DNA of 46,027 bases. Origin: Fen-1258 sp027348115. Its GTDB lineage: Bacteria; Bacteroidota; Ignavibacteria; Ignavibacteriales; Melioribacteraceae. Made by a program: the position numbers and the translations under genes. How positions within the stretch are numbered: position 1 is the stretch's first letter; each line of letters starts with the position of its first letter. The DNA is taken from positions 1-46,027 of the forward strand of contig DAIEQA010000223.1 of the NCBI GenBank assembly GCA_027348115.1, read 5' to 3'. Positions 1 to 8,282 of this stretch are shown piece by piece. The notes under the pieces are model-generated. The model ran no database searches and was not told the DNA's origin. It saw only the letters and a list, made by a program, of their open reading frames with translations.

Positions 1-75
1 AATTACACCGTAGAGCACCATGCCGGCAAAAAAAATTATTACGCTACCGGATATATATAATATGTTCTTTAACAC
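1..75 (-). CDS. Possible membrane protein, N-terminus only (cut by window edge)
   Basis: A minus-strand reading frame opens with GTG at 75-73 and stays open to the window edge, giving 25 residues. After MLKN they form a continuous hydrophobic stretch (ILYISGSVIIFFAGMVLYGV) that looks like a signal anchor or first membrane helix. It follows the malic enzyme gene and its terminator on the same strand, so its position suits a new gene. There is no strong Shine-Dalgarno sequence; the upstream stretch contains TAAATTTG, which fits the TAnnTTTG -10 form, but no clear -35 box. Too little is present to name a family, and it may be a chance reading frame. Confidence 0.35.
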   Translation of the reverse strand, partial: MLKNILYISGSVIIFFAGMVLYGVI

Positions 76-167
76 TATGAATCTTGCCGTTAAATCGTGG
101 CTAAGACAAATTTATCTATTGTAAATATAAATTAGCGATAGGAATTATGAAACGGAAACAATTAAAG

Positions 168-195
168 AATCCTCCCCTCCGGTAAGGGGAGGATT
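168..195 (-). terminator. Terminator after malic enzyme gene
   Basis: A perfect 11-bp stem (168-178 with 185-195) closes a 6-nt loop and lies 19 nt past the malic enzyme stop codon. On the minus strand the stem is followed by a moderately T-rich tail (CTTTAATTGTTT). The CCTCCCCT/AGGGGAGG stem resembles the GC-rich hairpin at 24560-24576, so it may instead belong to a dispersed repeat family. Confidence 0.65.
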
Positions 196-213
196 TACTC
201 CTTGGAAGTAAGT

Positions 214-2466
214 TTATTTATGGTCTTTAGCGCCTACAACGGCAATTGCGGTAATATTGATGATATCGTTGACGGTATCTCCGCGTTGAAGAACATGAAC
301 GGGTTTTCTCATGCCCATTAGAATAGGTCCGATTACGGTTGCATCCGTTAATCTTTGTAAAAGTTTGTAGGCAATATTGCCGGCTTCAAGACTCGGGAAG
401 ATAAGAACATTTGCGCCGCCTTTAATAGATGCAAACGGAAAATCTTTTTCAAGTCTTTCGGGAACAACGGCGGTATCGGCTTGCATTTCACCGTCGATGG
501 TTAATTCAGGATGTTTTTCTTTAACAATGCGAACGGCTTCCGCAACTTTTTGAGATTGAGGATACGGCGCGCTTCCAAAATTGCTGAAAGAAAGCATTGC
601 AATTTTCGGCACAATATCAAATCCCTTAACTGTTTCCGAAGCGCTGATTGCAATCTCTGCAAGTTCATCAGCCGTTGGATCTACATTTACCGTGCAATCC
701 GCAAAGAAAAATATCTTGTGCTTAATAATTACAATGTACATACCGGATACAACTTTTAAACCGGGTTTAACACCAATACACTGCAGCGCAGGTCTAATTG
801 TATGGGGGTAATGCTGGTTTAATCCGCTAACCATCGCGTCTGCGTCGCCGGCATCCACCATCATCGCGCCGAAATAATTCGGCTCTTTTAAAAGAGTGCT
901 TGCTTCCCTGGGTGTAATACCTTTACGATGTCTTTTCATATAAAAAGTTTCGGCGTAGAAGGAGGTTTTATGCGCCGTCTCGGGATCGATTATTTCGAAG
1001 TGTCCGGGGTTATAACCTAAATCCTCAATCCTTGTTTTTATTACGCTGGCATTGCCGAGAAGTACCGGTACGGCAATATTGTCCTCTCTAACCGAATTGG
1101 CAGCGCGAATAATTTTTTCGTCTTCTCCTTCCGGGTAAACAACCTTTTTAGGATTCTGTTGAGCTTTGTGAACCATCACGCGCGTAATCTCGGTGGAAAA
1201 TCCCAAACGATCCTGGAGTTGATCTTTATATGTGTCCCAATTGGTAATGGGCTGACGCGCAACGCCGGTATCCATTGCCGCTTTTGCAACTGCCGGGGCT
1301 ACATACCAAAGTACCCGCGGATCGAACGGCTTAGGAATTATATATTCCGGGCCAAAAGAAAACTCCTCGCCGCCGTAAGCGTTGATTACAACTTCCGGTA
1401 CTTTCTCGCGAGCCAGTTTTGCAAGAGCTTTTGTCGCTGCCATTTTCATTTCTTCGTTAATCTTCATCGCGCGAACATCTAAGGCACCGCGGAAAATAAA
1501 TGGAAATCCAAGCACATTATTTACCTGGTTTGGATAATCGCTTCTGCCGGTTGCCATAATAATATCTTTGCGCGCGTCGATGCCGTCAGTATATGTAATT
1601 TCCGGATCGGGGTTCGCCATGGCAAATACAATAGGATTCTTTGCCATGGATTTAACCATCTCTTTCGAAAGAAGATTTCCTTTGGACAAGCCGATAAATA
1701 CATCGGCGCCTTTCATACCGTCGGCAAGATCTTTATATGGCGTTTGCTGTGCAAACATTTCTTTGTATTTGTTCAAGTCCGTTCTTTTTTTATGAACGTG
1801 ACCTTTCGTATCGAACATCGCAATGTTTTCTACCTTAGCGCCGGCAGCTACATACAGTTTACAGCAGGAAATTGCAGCGGCTCCGGCACCCGAAACCACA
1901 ATTTTTAATTGATCCAATTTTTTCCCGGCTATTTCCGCCGCGTTAATTAACGCTGCGCAGGAGATAATAGCGGTACCGTGCTGATCATCGTGAAAGACAG
2001 GAATGTGCAGTGTTTTGATCAGTTCTTCTTCAATCTCAAAACATTCCGGCGCTTTAATGTCTTCAAGATTAATTCCTCCAAAAGTTGGTTCCAGCATTTG
2101 AACTGCGCGTATTACTTCTTGAGGATCGTGAGTTTTTAATTCGATGTCAAATACATCGATATCGGCAAACCGTTTAAATAAAACTCCTTTTCCCTCCATT
2201 ACAGGTTTGCCGGCAAGCGGACCGATATCTCCCAATCCAAGAACAGCGGTACCGTTCGAAACGACAGCCACTAAATTTCCTTTAGCGGTGTACTTGTAAA
2301 CGTCCTCATCGTTTTTTTCGATTTCTCTGCAGGGCTCGGCTACACCCGGAGTGTAAGCCAAGGATAAATCCCTTGCGGTATAACACGGCTTGGTAGGGAT
2401 GACGGCTATTTTACCTTTTCTACCTTCGCTGTGATACTTCAAAGCGTCTTCTTTGTAAGCGCTCAT
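214..2466 (-). CDS. maeB: NADP-dependent malic enzyme with C-terminal phosphotransacetylase-like domain
   Basis: A 750-residue MaeB-type protein. The N-terminal half (about 1-420) is a malic enzyme that oxidatively decarboxylates malate to pyruvate. It has SLAYTPGV with Tyr38, the EGKG lysine Lys93, HDDQHGT at 159-165 and the GAGAAA nucleotide-binding turn at 193-198. The C-terminal half (about 430-750) is a phosphate acetyl/butyryltransferase-like domain (FADCTVNVDPTADELAEIAI, EMQADTAV, ANVLIFPSLEAGNIAYKL). In characterised MaeB proteins this domain mainly provides acetyl-CoA-sensitive regulation. Length is normal for the fused family. The ATG at 2466 follows AAGGA at suitable spacing. It appears to be monocistronic, ending at the hairpin at 168-195, and feeds pyruvate and NADPH from C4 acids. 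Confidence 0.96.
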   Translation of the reverse strand: MSAYKEDALKYHSEGRKGKIAVIPTKPCYTARDLSLAYTPGVAEPCREIEKNDEDVYKYTAKGNLVAVVSNGTAVLGLGDIGPLAGKPVMEGKGVLFKRFADIDVFDIELKTHDPQEVIRAVQMLEPTFGGINLEDIKAPECFEIEEELIKTLHIPVFHDDQHGTAIISCAALINAAEIAGKKLDQLKIVVSGAGAAAISCCKLYVAAGAKVENIAMFDTKGHVHKKRTDLNKYKEMFAQQTPYKDLADGMKGADVFIGLSKGNLLSKEMVKSMAKNPIVFAMANPDPEITYTDGIDARKDIIMATGRSDYPNQVNNVLGFPFIFRGALDVRAMKINEEMKMAATKALAKLAREKVPEVVINAYGGEEFSFGPEYIIPKPFDPRVLWYVAPAVAKAAMDTGVARQPITNWDTYKDQLQDRLGFSTEITRVMVHKAQQNPKKVVYPEGEDEKIIRAANSVREDNIAVPVLLGNASVIKTRIEDLGYNPGHFEIIDPETAHKTSFYAETFYMKRHRKGITPREASTLLKEPNYFGAMMVDAGDADAMVSGLNQHYPHTIRPALQCIGVKPGLKVVSGMYIVIIKHKIFFFADCTVNVDPTADELAEIAISASETVKGFDIVPKIAMLSFSNFGSAPYPQSQKVAEAVRIVKEKHPELTIDGEMQADTAVVPERLEKDFPFASIKGGANVLIFPSLEAGNIAYKLLQRLTDATVIGPILMGMRKPVHVLQRGDTVNDIINITAIAVVGAKDHK

Positions 2467-2630
2467 AGAAATTTTTCCTTATCTGATTATGTAAAATTTA
2501 TTACACAAAAGAATTCTTCCAACGATTAAAACTTAGGTATTTATACTCAAACAAAAAACAGGCAAAAATTCCGTAAAAATTAATTTCCAATTATAAAAGA
2601 CGCTGGACTCCTTACCAATTAAAATAAAAA

Positions 2631-2650
2631 GCCCCGAATTCCGTCGGGGC
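2631..2650 (-). terminator. Terminator of the ribosomal protein-tsf-pyrH-frr operon
   Basis: GCCCCGA (2631-2637) pairs with TCGGGGC (2644-2650) around a 6-nt loop. On the minus strand it is followed by TTTTTATTTT, and it lies 37 nt past the frr stop. The plus-strand side also has a short T run, so it could work in both directions. The rest of 2467-2687 is AT-rich leader of the malic enzyme gene, with no confident promoter. Confidence 0.88.
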
Positions 2651-2687
2651 ATTTTTAAACTTTATACTTATATGTTATACTATCCTC

Positions 2688-3248
2688 TTACACTTCCATA
2701 ATTTCTTTTTCTTTATGCTTGATGAGATCATCGATTTTTCCTATATGCTCATCAGTAAGTTTTTGAGTTTCCTTTTCGGCTTCCTTTAACTCGTCTTCAG
2801 TCATCTTTTTTTCTTTTTCCATTTTCTTCAGATGATCGTTTACATCCCGCCTTATATTTCTCAACGCAACTTTAGAATCTTCGCCGAATTTCTTTACGAG
2901 CTTAACAAGTTCTTTTCTTCTATCCTCGGTTAAAGGGGGAATAGGAATTTTGATATTCGTTCCGTCGCTGATGGGATTAAGTCCAAGGTCGGAGGCAAGT
3001 ATGGCTTTATCAATTAATTGTACCATACTTTTATCCCAAGGTGTAATTGAAATCGTATGAGCATCCAGAACCGAAACATTGCCAACCTGGTTTAACGGGC
3101 TTAATGTGCCGTAATAGTCGACTTTTATTCCATCGAGCAGAGCCGTAGTTGCCTTGCCCGTTCTAATTTTTGCAATCTCGATTCTGAACGCTTCAATAGT
3201 CTTATCCATTCTTTGCCGGGCATCTTTTATTTGCGGATGGTTTACCAT
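2688..3248 (-). CDS. frr: Ribosome recycling factor
   Basis: 186 residues, the usual RRF length. The RRF signatures are present: KTIEAFRIEIAKIRTGKATTALLDGIKVDYYG near the N-terminus, ISITPWDKSMV, LGLNPISDGTNIKIPIPPLTEDRR in the middle, and a highly charged helical C-terminal part that completes the three-helix bundle. With EF-G it splits post-termination ribosomes in the cytoplasm. The start ATG at 3248 has GAGGA upstream. It is the last gene of the translation operon, 20 nt after pyrH, and is followed by a strong terminator. The pyrH-frr pairing is conserved across bacteria. Confidence 0.97.
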   Translation of the reverse strand: MVNHPQIKDARQRMDKTIEAFRIEIAKIRTGKATTALLDGIKVDYYGTLSPLNQVGNVSVLDAHTISITPWDKSMVQLIDKAILASDLGLNPISDGTNIKIPIPPLTEDRRKELVKLVKKFGEDSKVALRNIRRDVNDHLKKMEKEKKMTEDELKEAEKETQKLTDEHIGKIDDLIKHKEKEIMEV

Positions 3249-3268
3249 TGAATCCTCACATTTTTATT

Positions 3269-4009
3269 CTAGTTAGAGTTTGCCGGTGTAAAATTTCCGA
3301 CCGCGGTACCAATATTTTCGCCCGTTACAACTTTAAGAAGATTTCCGGGCTTATCCATATTGAAAACAATTATCGGAAGATTATTTTCTTTGCATAGACT
3401 TATTGCGGTTAAATCCATTACACGCAGATTTTTTTGAAGAACATCGAAATAAGAAATTTCTTCGAAGCGGTTGGCTTGCGGATTTTTTTCCGGGTCGGAA
3501 TCGAAAACTCCGTCTACACGGGTTCCCTTTAAGATTGCATCGGCTTCAATTTCAACTGCCCTCAACGAGGCGGCTGTATCCGTACTAAAATACGGATGGC
3601 CGGTTCCTGCGCCTAAGATAACCACTCTTCCCTTTTCCAAATGTCTTATTGCCCTACGGCGAATGTACGGTTCGGCAAAGGCTTCCATGTTAATTGCCGT
3701 CATCAATCGTGTGAACATTCCCATATTCTCGCAGGCATTCTGCAGCGCAAGAGAGTTAATTATGGTTGCAAGCATTCCCATCTGATCGCCTGTAACACGA
3801 TCGATACCTTGGCCGCTCGCATCCAATCCTCGATAAATATTCCCGCCACCGATTACGATACCCACTTGAACACCGAGTTCATGAACCTTTTTAATTTCAG
3901 AAGCGAAAAAGTTCAGAACCCTCGCGTCAATACCAAAATCGTTCTGGCCGGCTAAAGATTCACCGCTAAGCTTAAGCAGTATTCTTTTATATTTAAGTTG
4001 ATTGCCCAT
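3269..4009 (-). CDS. pyrH: Uridylate kinase (UMP kinase)
   Basis: 246 residues of the amino-acid-kinase fold, converting UMP to UDP with ATP. KLSGESLAG (13-21) and IVIGGGNIYRG (51-61) form the phosphate-binding loops. GDQMGMLATIINSLALQ and the KGTRVDGVFDSDP region are typical of bacterial hexameric PyrH. The ATG at 4009 has GGAGA 6-8 nt upstream. It lies between tsf and frr on the same strand, but the 57-nt gap to tsf contains a hairpin with a T tract, so expression may depend on readthrough. Confidence 0.97.
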   Translation of the reverse strand: MGNQLKYKRILLKLSGESLAGQNDFGIDARVLNFFASEIKKVHELGVQVGIVIGGGNIYRGLDASGQGIDRVTGDQMGMLATIINSLALQNACENMGMFTRLMTAINMEAFAEPYIRRRAIRHLEKGRVVILGAGTGHPYFSTDTAASLRAVEIEADAILKGTRVDGVFDSDPEKNPQANRFEEISYFDVLQKNLRVMDLTAISLCKENNLPIIVFNMDKPGNLLKVVTGENIGTAVGNFTPANSN

Positions 4010-4032
4010 ATCGCATCTCCAATATAAAAAAA

Positions 4033-4058
4033 AAGGTCTTATTTGGAAATAAGACCTT
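4033..4058 (-). terminator. Intra-operon hairpin between tsf and pyrH
   Basis: AAGGTCTTATTT (4033-4044) pairs with AAATAAGACCTT (4047-4058) across a 2-nt gap, a 12-bp stem. On the minus strand it is followed by at least seven T residues, the form of an intrinsic terminator. It lies just after the tsf stop and 23 nt before the pyrH start, so it probably lowers rather than stops transcription into pyrH-frr, giving more tsf than pyrH transcript. Confidence 0.8.
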
Positions 4059-4066
4059 TCTTCGAA

Positions 4067-4936
4067 TCATTTCTTTTCATCGCTTAGATGAAATCTTCTG
4101 AATTTAGCCAGCTTTACCTGCGTTGAGTTTTTCTTGTTAAACTCGTCAACCAAGGCGCCGACTTTCTTTGTATTGTCTTTCACAAAAACTTCTTCTGCAA
4201 GACAGTTTTCATCGTAAAATTTATTGAGTTTTCCTATCGCAATCTTTTCAAGCATTTGTTCAGGCTTGCCTTCTTTACGGGCGAGCTCTTTGTAAATCTC
4301 GAGTTCCTTTTCAATCAAGGTTTTATCAACCTCTTCACGGTAGATTGAAATCGGTTTCATAGCAGCAACCTGCATAGCTATGTCTTTTAGAAGCGGTTGA
4401 AACTCTGCCGCTTTATCATCGCTTACATTATTTGCTTCCATAAGCACGCCTAATTTTGACCCGGCATGAACGTAATCTACAATCAAACCGTTCTCCGTAT
4501 TATCAAGCGCGAAACGGGATACTTCAATCTTCTCGCCAATCTTACCAATAAGAGCGTTTAATTCTTCGGATACTTTTTTTCCGTCTTTAGTTACTTCGAG
4601 CAGCGAAGCAACATCTGCCGGCTTGTTTGCAACTACCACCGTTAGAACAAAATTTGCGAAGTTGATAACATCTTCGCTTCTTGCTACGAAATCGGTTTCG
4701 CAGTTGACTTCAACTATTGCAGCGGATTTGCCGTTGTTGAATACCTGTGTTAAAACAATTCCTTCGTTAGCTGCTCTTTCTGCTCTTTTAGCGGCAACCG
4801 AGGCGCCTTTTTTTCTTAGTATTTCAATTGCCTTTTCGAAATCACCGTTTGCTTCTTCGATTGCCTTTTTGCAATCCATCATACCGGCACCGGTTTTATC
4901 TCTTAACTCTTTAACTTGATTTGCACTAATTGCCAT
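4067..4936 (-). CDS. tsf: Elongation factor Ts
   Basis: 289 residues, full length. The N-terminal UBA-like module reads VKELRDKTGAGMMDCKKAIEEANGD with the conserved TGAGMMDCK. VEVNCETDFVARSEDF-like sequence (VNCETDFVARSEDV) and the VDYVHAGSKLGVLME segment mark the EF-Tu-binding core. It acts as guanine nucleotide exchange factor for EF-Tu. The ATG at 4936 has GAGGT upstream. It follows rpsB by 35 nt, the near-universal rpsB-tsf pairing. Confidence 0.97.
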   Translation of the reverse strand: MAISANQVKELRDKTGAGMMDCKKAIEEANGDFEKAIEILRKKGASVAAKRAERAANEGIVLTQVFNNGKSAAIVEVNCETDFVARSEDVINFANFVLTVVVANKPADVASLLEVTKDGKKVSEELNALIGKIGEKIEVSRFALDNTENGLIVDYVHAGSKLGVLMEANNVSDDKAAEFQPLLKDIAMQVAAMKPISIYREEVDKTLIEKELEIYKELARKEGKPEQMLEKIAIGKLNKFYDENCLAEEVFVKDNTKKVGALVDEFNKKNSTQVKLAKFRRFHLSDEKK

Positions 4937-4971
4937 GATCTATTATACCTCTTTTAATTCCAATTCAATTT

Positions 4972-5934
4972 TTAGTTAGCCGATTCCTGTTTTGTCTCTT
5001 CTGCCCGAGCTTCCGGTTTGGATTCAGCAGCAGCCTCTGGAGCCGGTGCCGCAGCTTCGTTTTTCTTTTGATGATTTTGTCTATCTCCGCGTCCGCCACC
5101 CCTACGGTCGCCGCTTCTTCTATCGTCTCTGCCTTCGAACTTAACTCTTCTTACCTTTCCTTTCGAATCTTTCTTCTCAACTTCAACTTCTTCTTCCGTT
5201 GTTTTCTTCTCTTTTTCTTTTTCAGCTGCTTCGTGGGCTCTCAACTCTTTAGCTTTAGCATTGCCATCAACAACTGCATCTGCAATTACTTTTGTAATTA
5301 CTTCGATTGCCCTTGAAGCATCGTCGTTTGCCGGAATAACATAATCGATCGGGTCGGGATCGCAATTTGTATCAACTATTGCAAAGATAGGAATGTTAAG
5401 ACGTAAAGCTTCATTCACCGCAATCGATTCTTTCTTAATATCAACTATGAACAACGCGCCGGGCATTTTTGCCAGTGTTTCAACACCGTCCAAAACTTTT
5501 CTCAATTTATCTTTTTCACGGGTCAACACAAGACGTTCTTTCTTTGTAATTTTTTCGAACGTACCGTCGCTTTCCATTTTTTCAATATTCTGTAAACGTT
5601 TGATACTTTTACGAATCGTAGAAAAGTTTGTCAACATTCCGCCCAACCAGCGTTCGCTAACCCAGTTGCTGTCGGATCTTCTCGCTTCGGCGGCAATAGT
5701 TCCTTTGGCCTGTTTTTTTGTTCCCACAAATAAAACTCTTTTACCTTGGGAAACAATTTCGGTCATCGCCTGGGCAGCGGTCTCAATTGCTTCTTGACTT
5801 TTCTTTAGATCTATAATGTGAATGCCGTTTTTCTCCATGAAGATGAATGGCTTCATTTTCGGATTCCAGCGGCGTGTAAGGTGACCAAAATGCGCACCTG
5901 ATTCGATGAGTTCTGTGAGTTGTACTCTTGACAT
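4972..5934 (-). CDS. rpsB: 30S ribosomal protein S2 with long charged and RGG-like C-terminal extension
   Basis: The S2 core is clear: ESGAHFGHLTRRWNPKMKPFIF, VLFVGTKKQAKGTIAAEA, RWLGGMLTNFSTI, PGALFIVDIKKESIAVNEA and DTNCDPDPIDYVIPANDDA. The start was set at the ATG at 5932-5934, where GGAG (5940-5943) sits 5 nt upstream. A longer reading from 5979 would add 15 charged residues not expected in S2. The protein is 320 residues, against about 230-260 for typical S2. The excess is C-terminal: a KE-rich segment, then a basic RRSGDRRGGGRGDR stretch, then an Ala/Pro/Glu-rich tail. The tail is probably disordered and might bind RNA (inference). Confidence 0.95.
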   Translation of the reverse strand: MSRVQLTELIESGAHFGHLTRRWNPKMKPFIFMEKNGIHIIDLKKSQEAIETAAQAMTEIVSQGKRVLFVGTKKQAKGTIAAEARRSDSNWVSERWLGGMLTNFSTIRKSIKRLQNIEKMESDGTFEKITKKERLVLTREKDKLRKVLDGVETLAKMPGALFIVDIKKESIAVNEALRLNIPIFAIVDTNCDPDPIDYVIPANDDASRAIEVITKVIADAVVDGNAKAKELRAHEAAEKEKEKKTTEEEVEVEKKDSKGKVRRVKFEGRDDRRSGDRRGGGRGDRQNHQKKNEAAAPAPEAAAESKPEARAEETKQESAN

Positions 5935-6039
5935 GATTTCTCCTGTTTTTCTTCTACCTTCTTCTACTTTGTCTTCCATCCCTTTTAATGTGGGACACAG
6001 GCGGCAAATCTGAAGGTATGAATAATGTTAATTAATTTA

Positions 6040-6426
6040 TTATCTCTTAGAGAATTGGAATCTTTTTCTTGCTTTCTTTTGACCGTACTTTTTACGCTCT
6101 ACCATTCTCGGATCTCTCTTCAATAAACCTTCCGATTTCAAAGACGATCTGAATTCGGGATTGATTTCTTCAAGCGCTCTTGAAATACCGAGACGGATTG
6201 CATCGGATTGACCCGAAATACCGCCGCCGTTAACATTTGCAAAAACATCGTACTTGCCCGATGTTTCGGTTGCAATAAATGGAAGCAGTAAATTGTTACG
6301 ATGCTCTCTTAATGGAAAATATTTTTCAACTTCTTGATCGTTAATGGTTACTTTACCGGAACCGTTTCTAAGATAAACTCTTGCAACGGCATTCTTTCTT
6401 CTTCCGACAAATAATTTGTCTGCCAT
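6040..6426 (-). CDS. rpsI: 30S ribosomal protein S9
   Basis: 128 residues from the ATG at 6424-6426, which has GGAG about 6 nt upstream; an in-frame TTG one codon earlier is less likely. S9 features are GRRKNAVARVYLR, GISGQSDAIRLGISRALEEINPEFR, and the C-terminal RDPRMVERKKYGQKKARKRFQFSKR, whose final Lys-Arg reaches the P-site tRNA in known ribosomes. It lies 13 nt after rplM, the standard L13-S9 pair, and is followed at 105 nt by rpsB. Confidence 0.97.
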   Translation of the reverse strand: MADKLFVGRRKNAVARVYLRNGSGKVTINDQEVEKYFPLREHRNNLLLPFIATETSGKYDVFANVNGGGISGQSDAIRLGISRALEEINPEFRSSLKSEGLLKRDPRMVERKKYGQKKARKRFQFSKR

Positions 6427-6439
6427 CAAACTACTCCGT

Positions 6440-6880
6440 TTATAAACTTAATACTTCTGGTTTCTGTGCGCTATGAGGATGGTTTTCGCCTGCATAGACT
6501 TTCAATTTCTTAATTAATTTTCTTCCAAGTTTTGTTTTCGGTAGCATTCCTCTAACCGCGGTTTCCAATGCAAACTCAGGTTTCTTTTCCATCATTTCCG
6601 AATAGCTGCGAATTTTTGCACCGCCCGGATACATCGAGTGAGAAAAATATGTTTTTTGAGTTTCTCTTTTTCCGGTTAATCGGATTTTATCGGCATTAAT
6701 GATAACTACAAAATCGCCGGTATCCATATTTGGCGTAAAAATAGGTTTATCCTTACCGCGAATAACTCTGGCAACTTTAGCGGCTAATCTACCAAGAACC
6801 TGATCTTTTGCATCAACTACATACCATTTTTGATCGGCATCTTCGGGTTTTACAAATTTTGTGATTCTTTCCTGCTTCAA
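6440..6880 (-). CDS. rplM: 50S ribosomal protein L13 (TTG start)
   Basis: L13 is identified by KWYVVDAKDQVLGRLAAKVA, DFVVIINADKIRLTGKRETQKTYF, HSMYPGGAK and AVRGMLPKTKLGRKLIKKLKVYAG. An in-frame ATG exists at 6922, but that codon lies inside the -10 box of the operon promoter (6920-6927), so it cannot be in the transcript from that promoter. The TTG at 6878-6880 has a perfect GGAGG (6886-6890) 5 nt upstream and gives 146 residues, close to the usual L13 length. It is the first gene of the rplM-rpsI-rpsB-tsf-pyrH-frr operon. Confidence 0.93.
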   Translation of the reverse strand: MKQERITKFVKPEDADQKWYVVDAKDQVLGRLAAKVARVIRGKDKPIFTPNMDTGDFVVIINADKIRLTGKRETQKTYFSHSMYPGGAKIRSYSEMMEKKPEFALETAVRGMLPKTKLGRKLIKKLKVYAGENHPHSAQKPEVLSL

Positions 6881-6919
6881 AACATCCTCCAAACGCAAAA
6901 TGCTATTTTTCAAAGGTTT

Positions 6920-6950
6920 CAAATATATTTCTAAGCGGGTAGAATGTCAA
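6920..6950 (-). promoter_or_regulatory. Promoter of the rplM operon
   Basis: On the minus strand TTGACA (6945-6950) is followed after exactly 17 nt by TATATTTG (6920-6927). This is a perfect sigma-70 type -35 box at ideal spacing, and the downstream element fits both TATAAT-like and Bacteroidota TAnnTTTG -10 forms. Transcription would begin near 6913, about 33 nt before the TTG start of rplM. Confidence 0.82.
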
Positions 6951-7059
6951 GAAAACGAACTTTAAAATTTATCGCATGAAGCTAATACGGCATTATTTTT
7001 AATAATTATTAGAAAAAATCAATGTTTTATATAAATTTGCAGCAAAATTTAGAAAGATC

Positions 7060-8097
7060 ATGAATATTCTTGTTACCGGCGGCTCGGGCTTTCTGGGCAT
7101 AAATATGATTAGATTCTTACTTAGCAAGGGACACAGAGTTGTTTCGCTAGATATAGCCCCTTTTGAATATATCGATGTCAAAGATAAAATCGTAATATAT
7201 CGCGGAGATATTCGGAACCCCAAAATTGTTTCCGAATCAACCCGGCAAATCGATATCGTTATCCACACCGCGGCTGCATTACCTCTTTACAAACCGGATG
7301 AAATTCATTCCACCGAAGTTGAAGGGACAAGATTACTCATTGATTCTGCTTGCAACAATAAAGTGAAACGATTTATACATATTTCATCTACCGCGGTTTA
7401 CGGAATTCCAGATCATCATCCGCTTGTTGAAAACGACAGTCTGGATGGCGTAGGCCCTTACGGCAGAGCAAAGATTGAAGCCGAGAAGATTTGTCTTAAG
7501 TATCGAAATAAAGGAATGTGCGTTCCCATAATTAGACCTAAATCGTTTATTGGTCCGGAACGACTCGGAGTTTTTGCGCTTTTGTATGATTGGGCAAAGG
7601 ATGGAAAAGGTTTTCCGATGATTGGCACCGGAAATAACAGGTATCAATTACTCGATGTAGAAGATCTTTGCGAAGCGATTTATAATTGTATTGAATTGCC
7701 GGAAGAAATAGTGAATGATACATTTAACATCGGCGCTAAAGAGTTTACAACAATGCGGCAAGACTACCAGGCTGTTTTAGATTACGCCGGTTTTGGAAAA
7801 AAGATAGTCCCCCTTCCTGAAAAACCAATCATCGGCACATTAAAAATTCTTGAAGCGCTCAAACTTTCCCCTCTTTATAAATGGGTTTACGAAACAGCGT
7901 CGAAGGATTCATTCGTTTCTATAGATAAAGCCGAAAGGAAATTAAACTTCACTCCAAAGTACTCCAACAAGGACGCGCTCGTAAGAAATTATAAATGGTA
8001 TCTGGATAACCTGGAGTCGTTCAAAGATAAAACCGGAGTAAATCACCGCGTGCCTTGGAATCAGGGAATATTAAAAGCCGCAAAATGGTTTTTCTAA
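7060..8097 (+). CDS. NAD(P)-dependent epimerase/dehydratase (extended SDR)
   Basis: 345 residues. The N-terminus MNILVTGGSGFLG carries the TGxxGFxG Rossmann motif. HISSTAVYG (107-115) supplies the catalytic Ser/Thr, and Tyr134-x3-Lys138 in GPYGRAKIE is the catalytic pair. RPKSFIGPERLG and the QLLDVEDLCEAI stretch fit sugar-nucleotide epimerases or 3-beta-hydroxysteroid dehydrogenase-like SDRs. The substrate cannot be read from the sequence: no glycan genes lie nearby. It is divergent from the rplM operon with about 110 nt between promoter and start. AGAAAG precedes the ATG, and TAAATTTG at 7032-7039 could be its -10 box. Confidence 0.9.
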   Translation: MNILVTGGSGFLGINMIRFLLSKGHRVVSLDIAPFEYIDVKDKIVIYRGDIRNPKIVSESTRQIDIVIHTAAALPLYKPDEIHSTEVEGTRLLIDSACNNKVKRFIHISSTAVYGIPDHHPLVENDSLDGVGPYGRAKIEAEKICLKYRNKGMCVPIIRPKSFIGPERLGVFALLYDWAKDGKGFPMIGTGNNRYQLLDVEDLCEAIYNCIELPEEIVNDTFNIGAKEFTTMRQDYQAVLDYAGFGKKIVPLPEKPIIGTLKILEALKLSPLYKWVYETASKDSFVSIDKAERKLNFTPKYSNKDALVRNYKWYLDNLESFKDKTGVNHRVPWNQGILKAAKWFF

Positions 8098-8153
8098 TTA
8101 CTCTATAGTGCAAACCACATTGTTTGACGCCAGTAGAAGCAGGAATAATGAAA

Positions 8154-8186
8154 GCAGAATAATTACAACTCAAAAAATAATTCTGC
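8154..8186. other. Weak inverted repeat between the epimerase and deoxyhypusine synthase-like genes
   Basis: GCAGAAT (8154-8160) and ATTCTGC (8180-8186) are perfect 7-bp arms around a 19-nt AT-rich loop, with a C/T-rich stretch after them. It could be a weak terminator for the epimerase gene or part of the leader of the next gene. TATATTTG at 8238-8245 is a possible -10 box for the next gene, but no matching -35 box is evident. Confidence 0.3.
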
Positions 8187-8282
8187 ATTCCCCGCTCTTC
8201 ATTTTTACCTGACGTGGCGGGCTGCATTCGATTTAATTATATTTGCACACAGAAAAAAAAACAATAAGAAAAGGAGCAGTAA

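Noticed and set aside
511..811. Plus-strand reading frames inside the malic enzyme gene
   Set aside because: They are antisense to a full-length, well-conserved gene and have no Shine-Dalgarno or known domain.
5068..5316. Plus-strand Phe-rich reading frame opposite the rpsB tail
   Set aside because: It is the mirror of the Lys/Glu-rich S2 extension and has no independent support.
6881..6922. Upstream ATG start for rplM
   Set aside because: The ATG lies inside the -10 box of the operon promoter; the TTG at 6880 has GGAGG at 5-nt spacing.
8021..8227. Minus-strand 68-codon frame at the end of the epimerase gene
   Set aside because: Overlaps the epimerase end; no ribosome site or domain.
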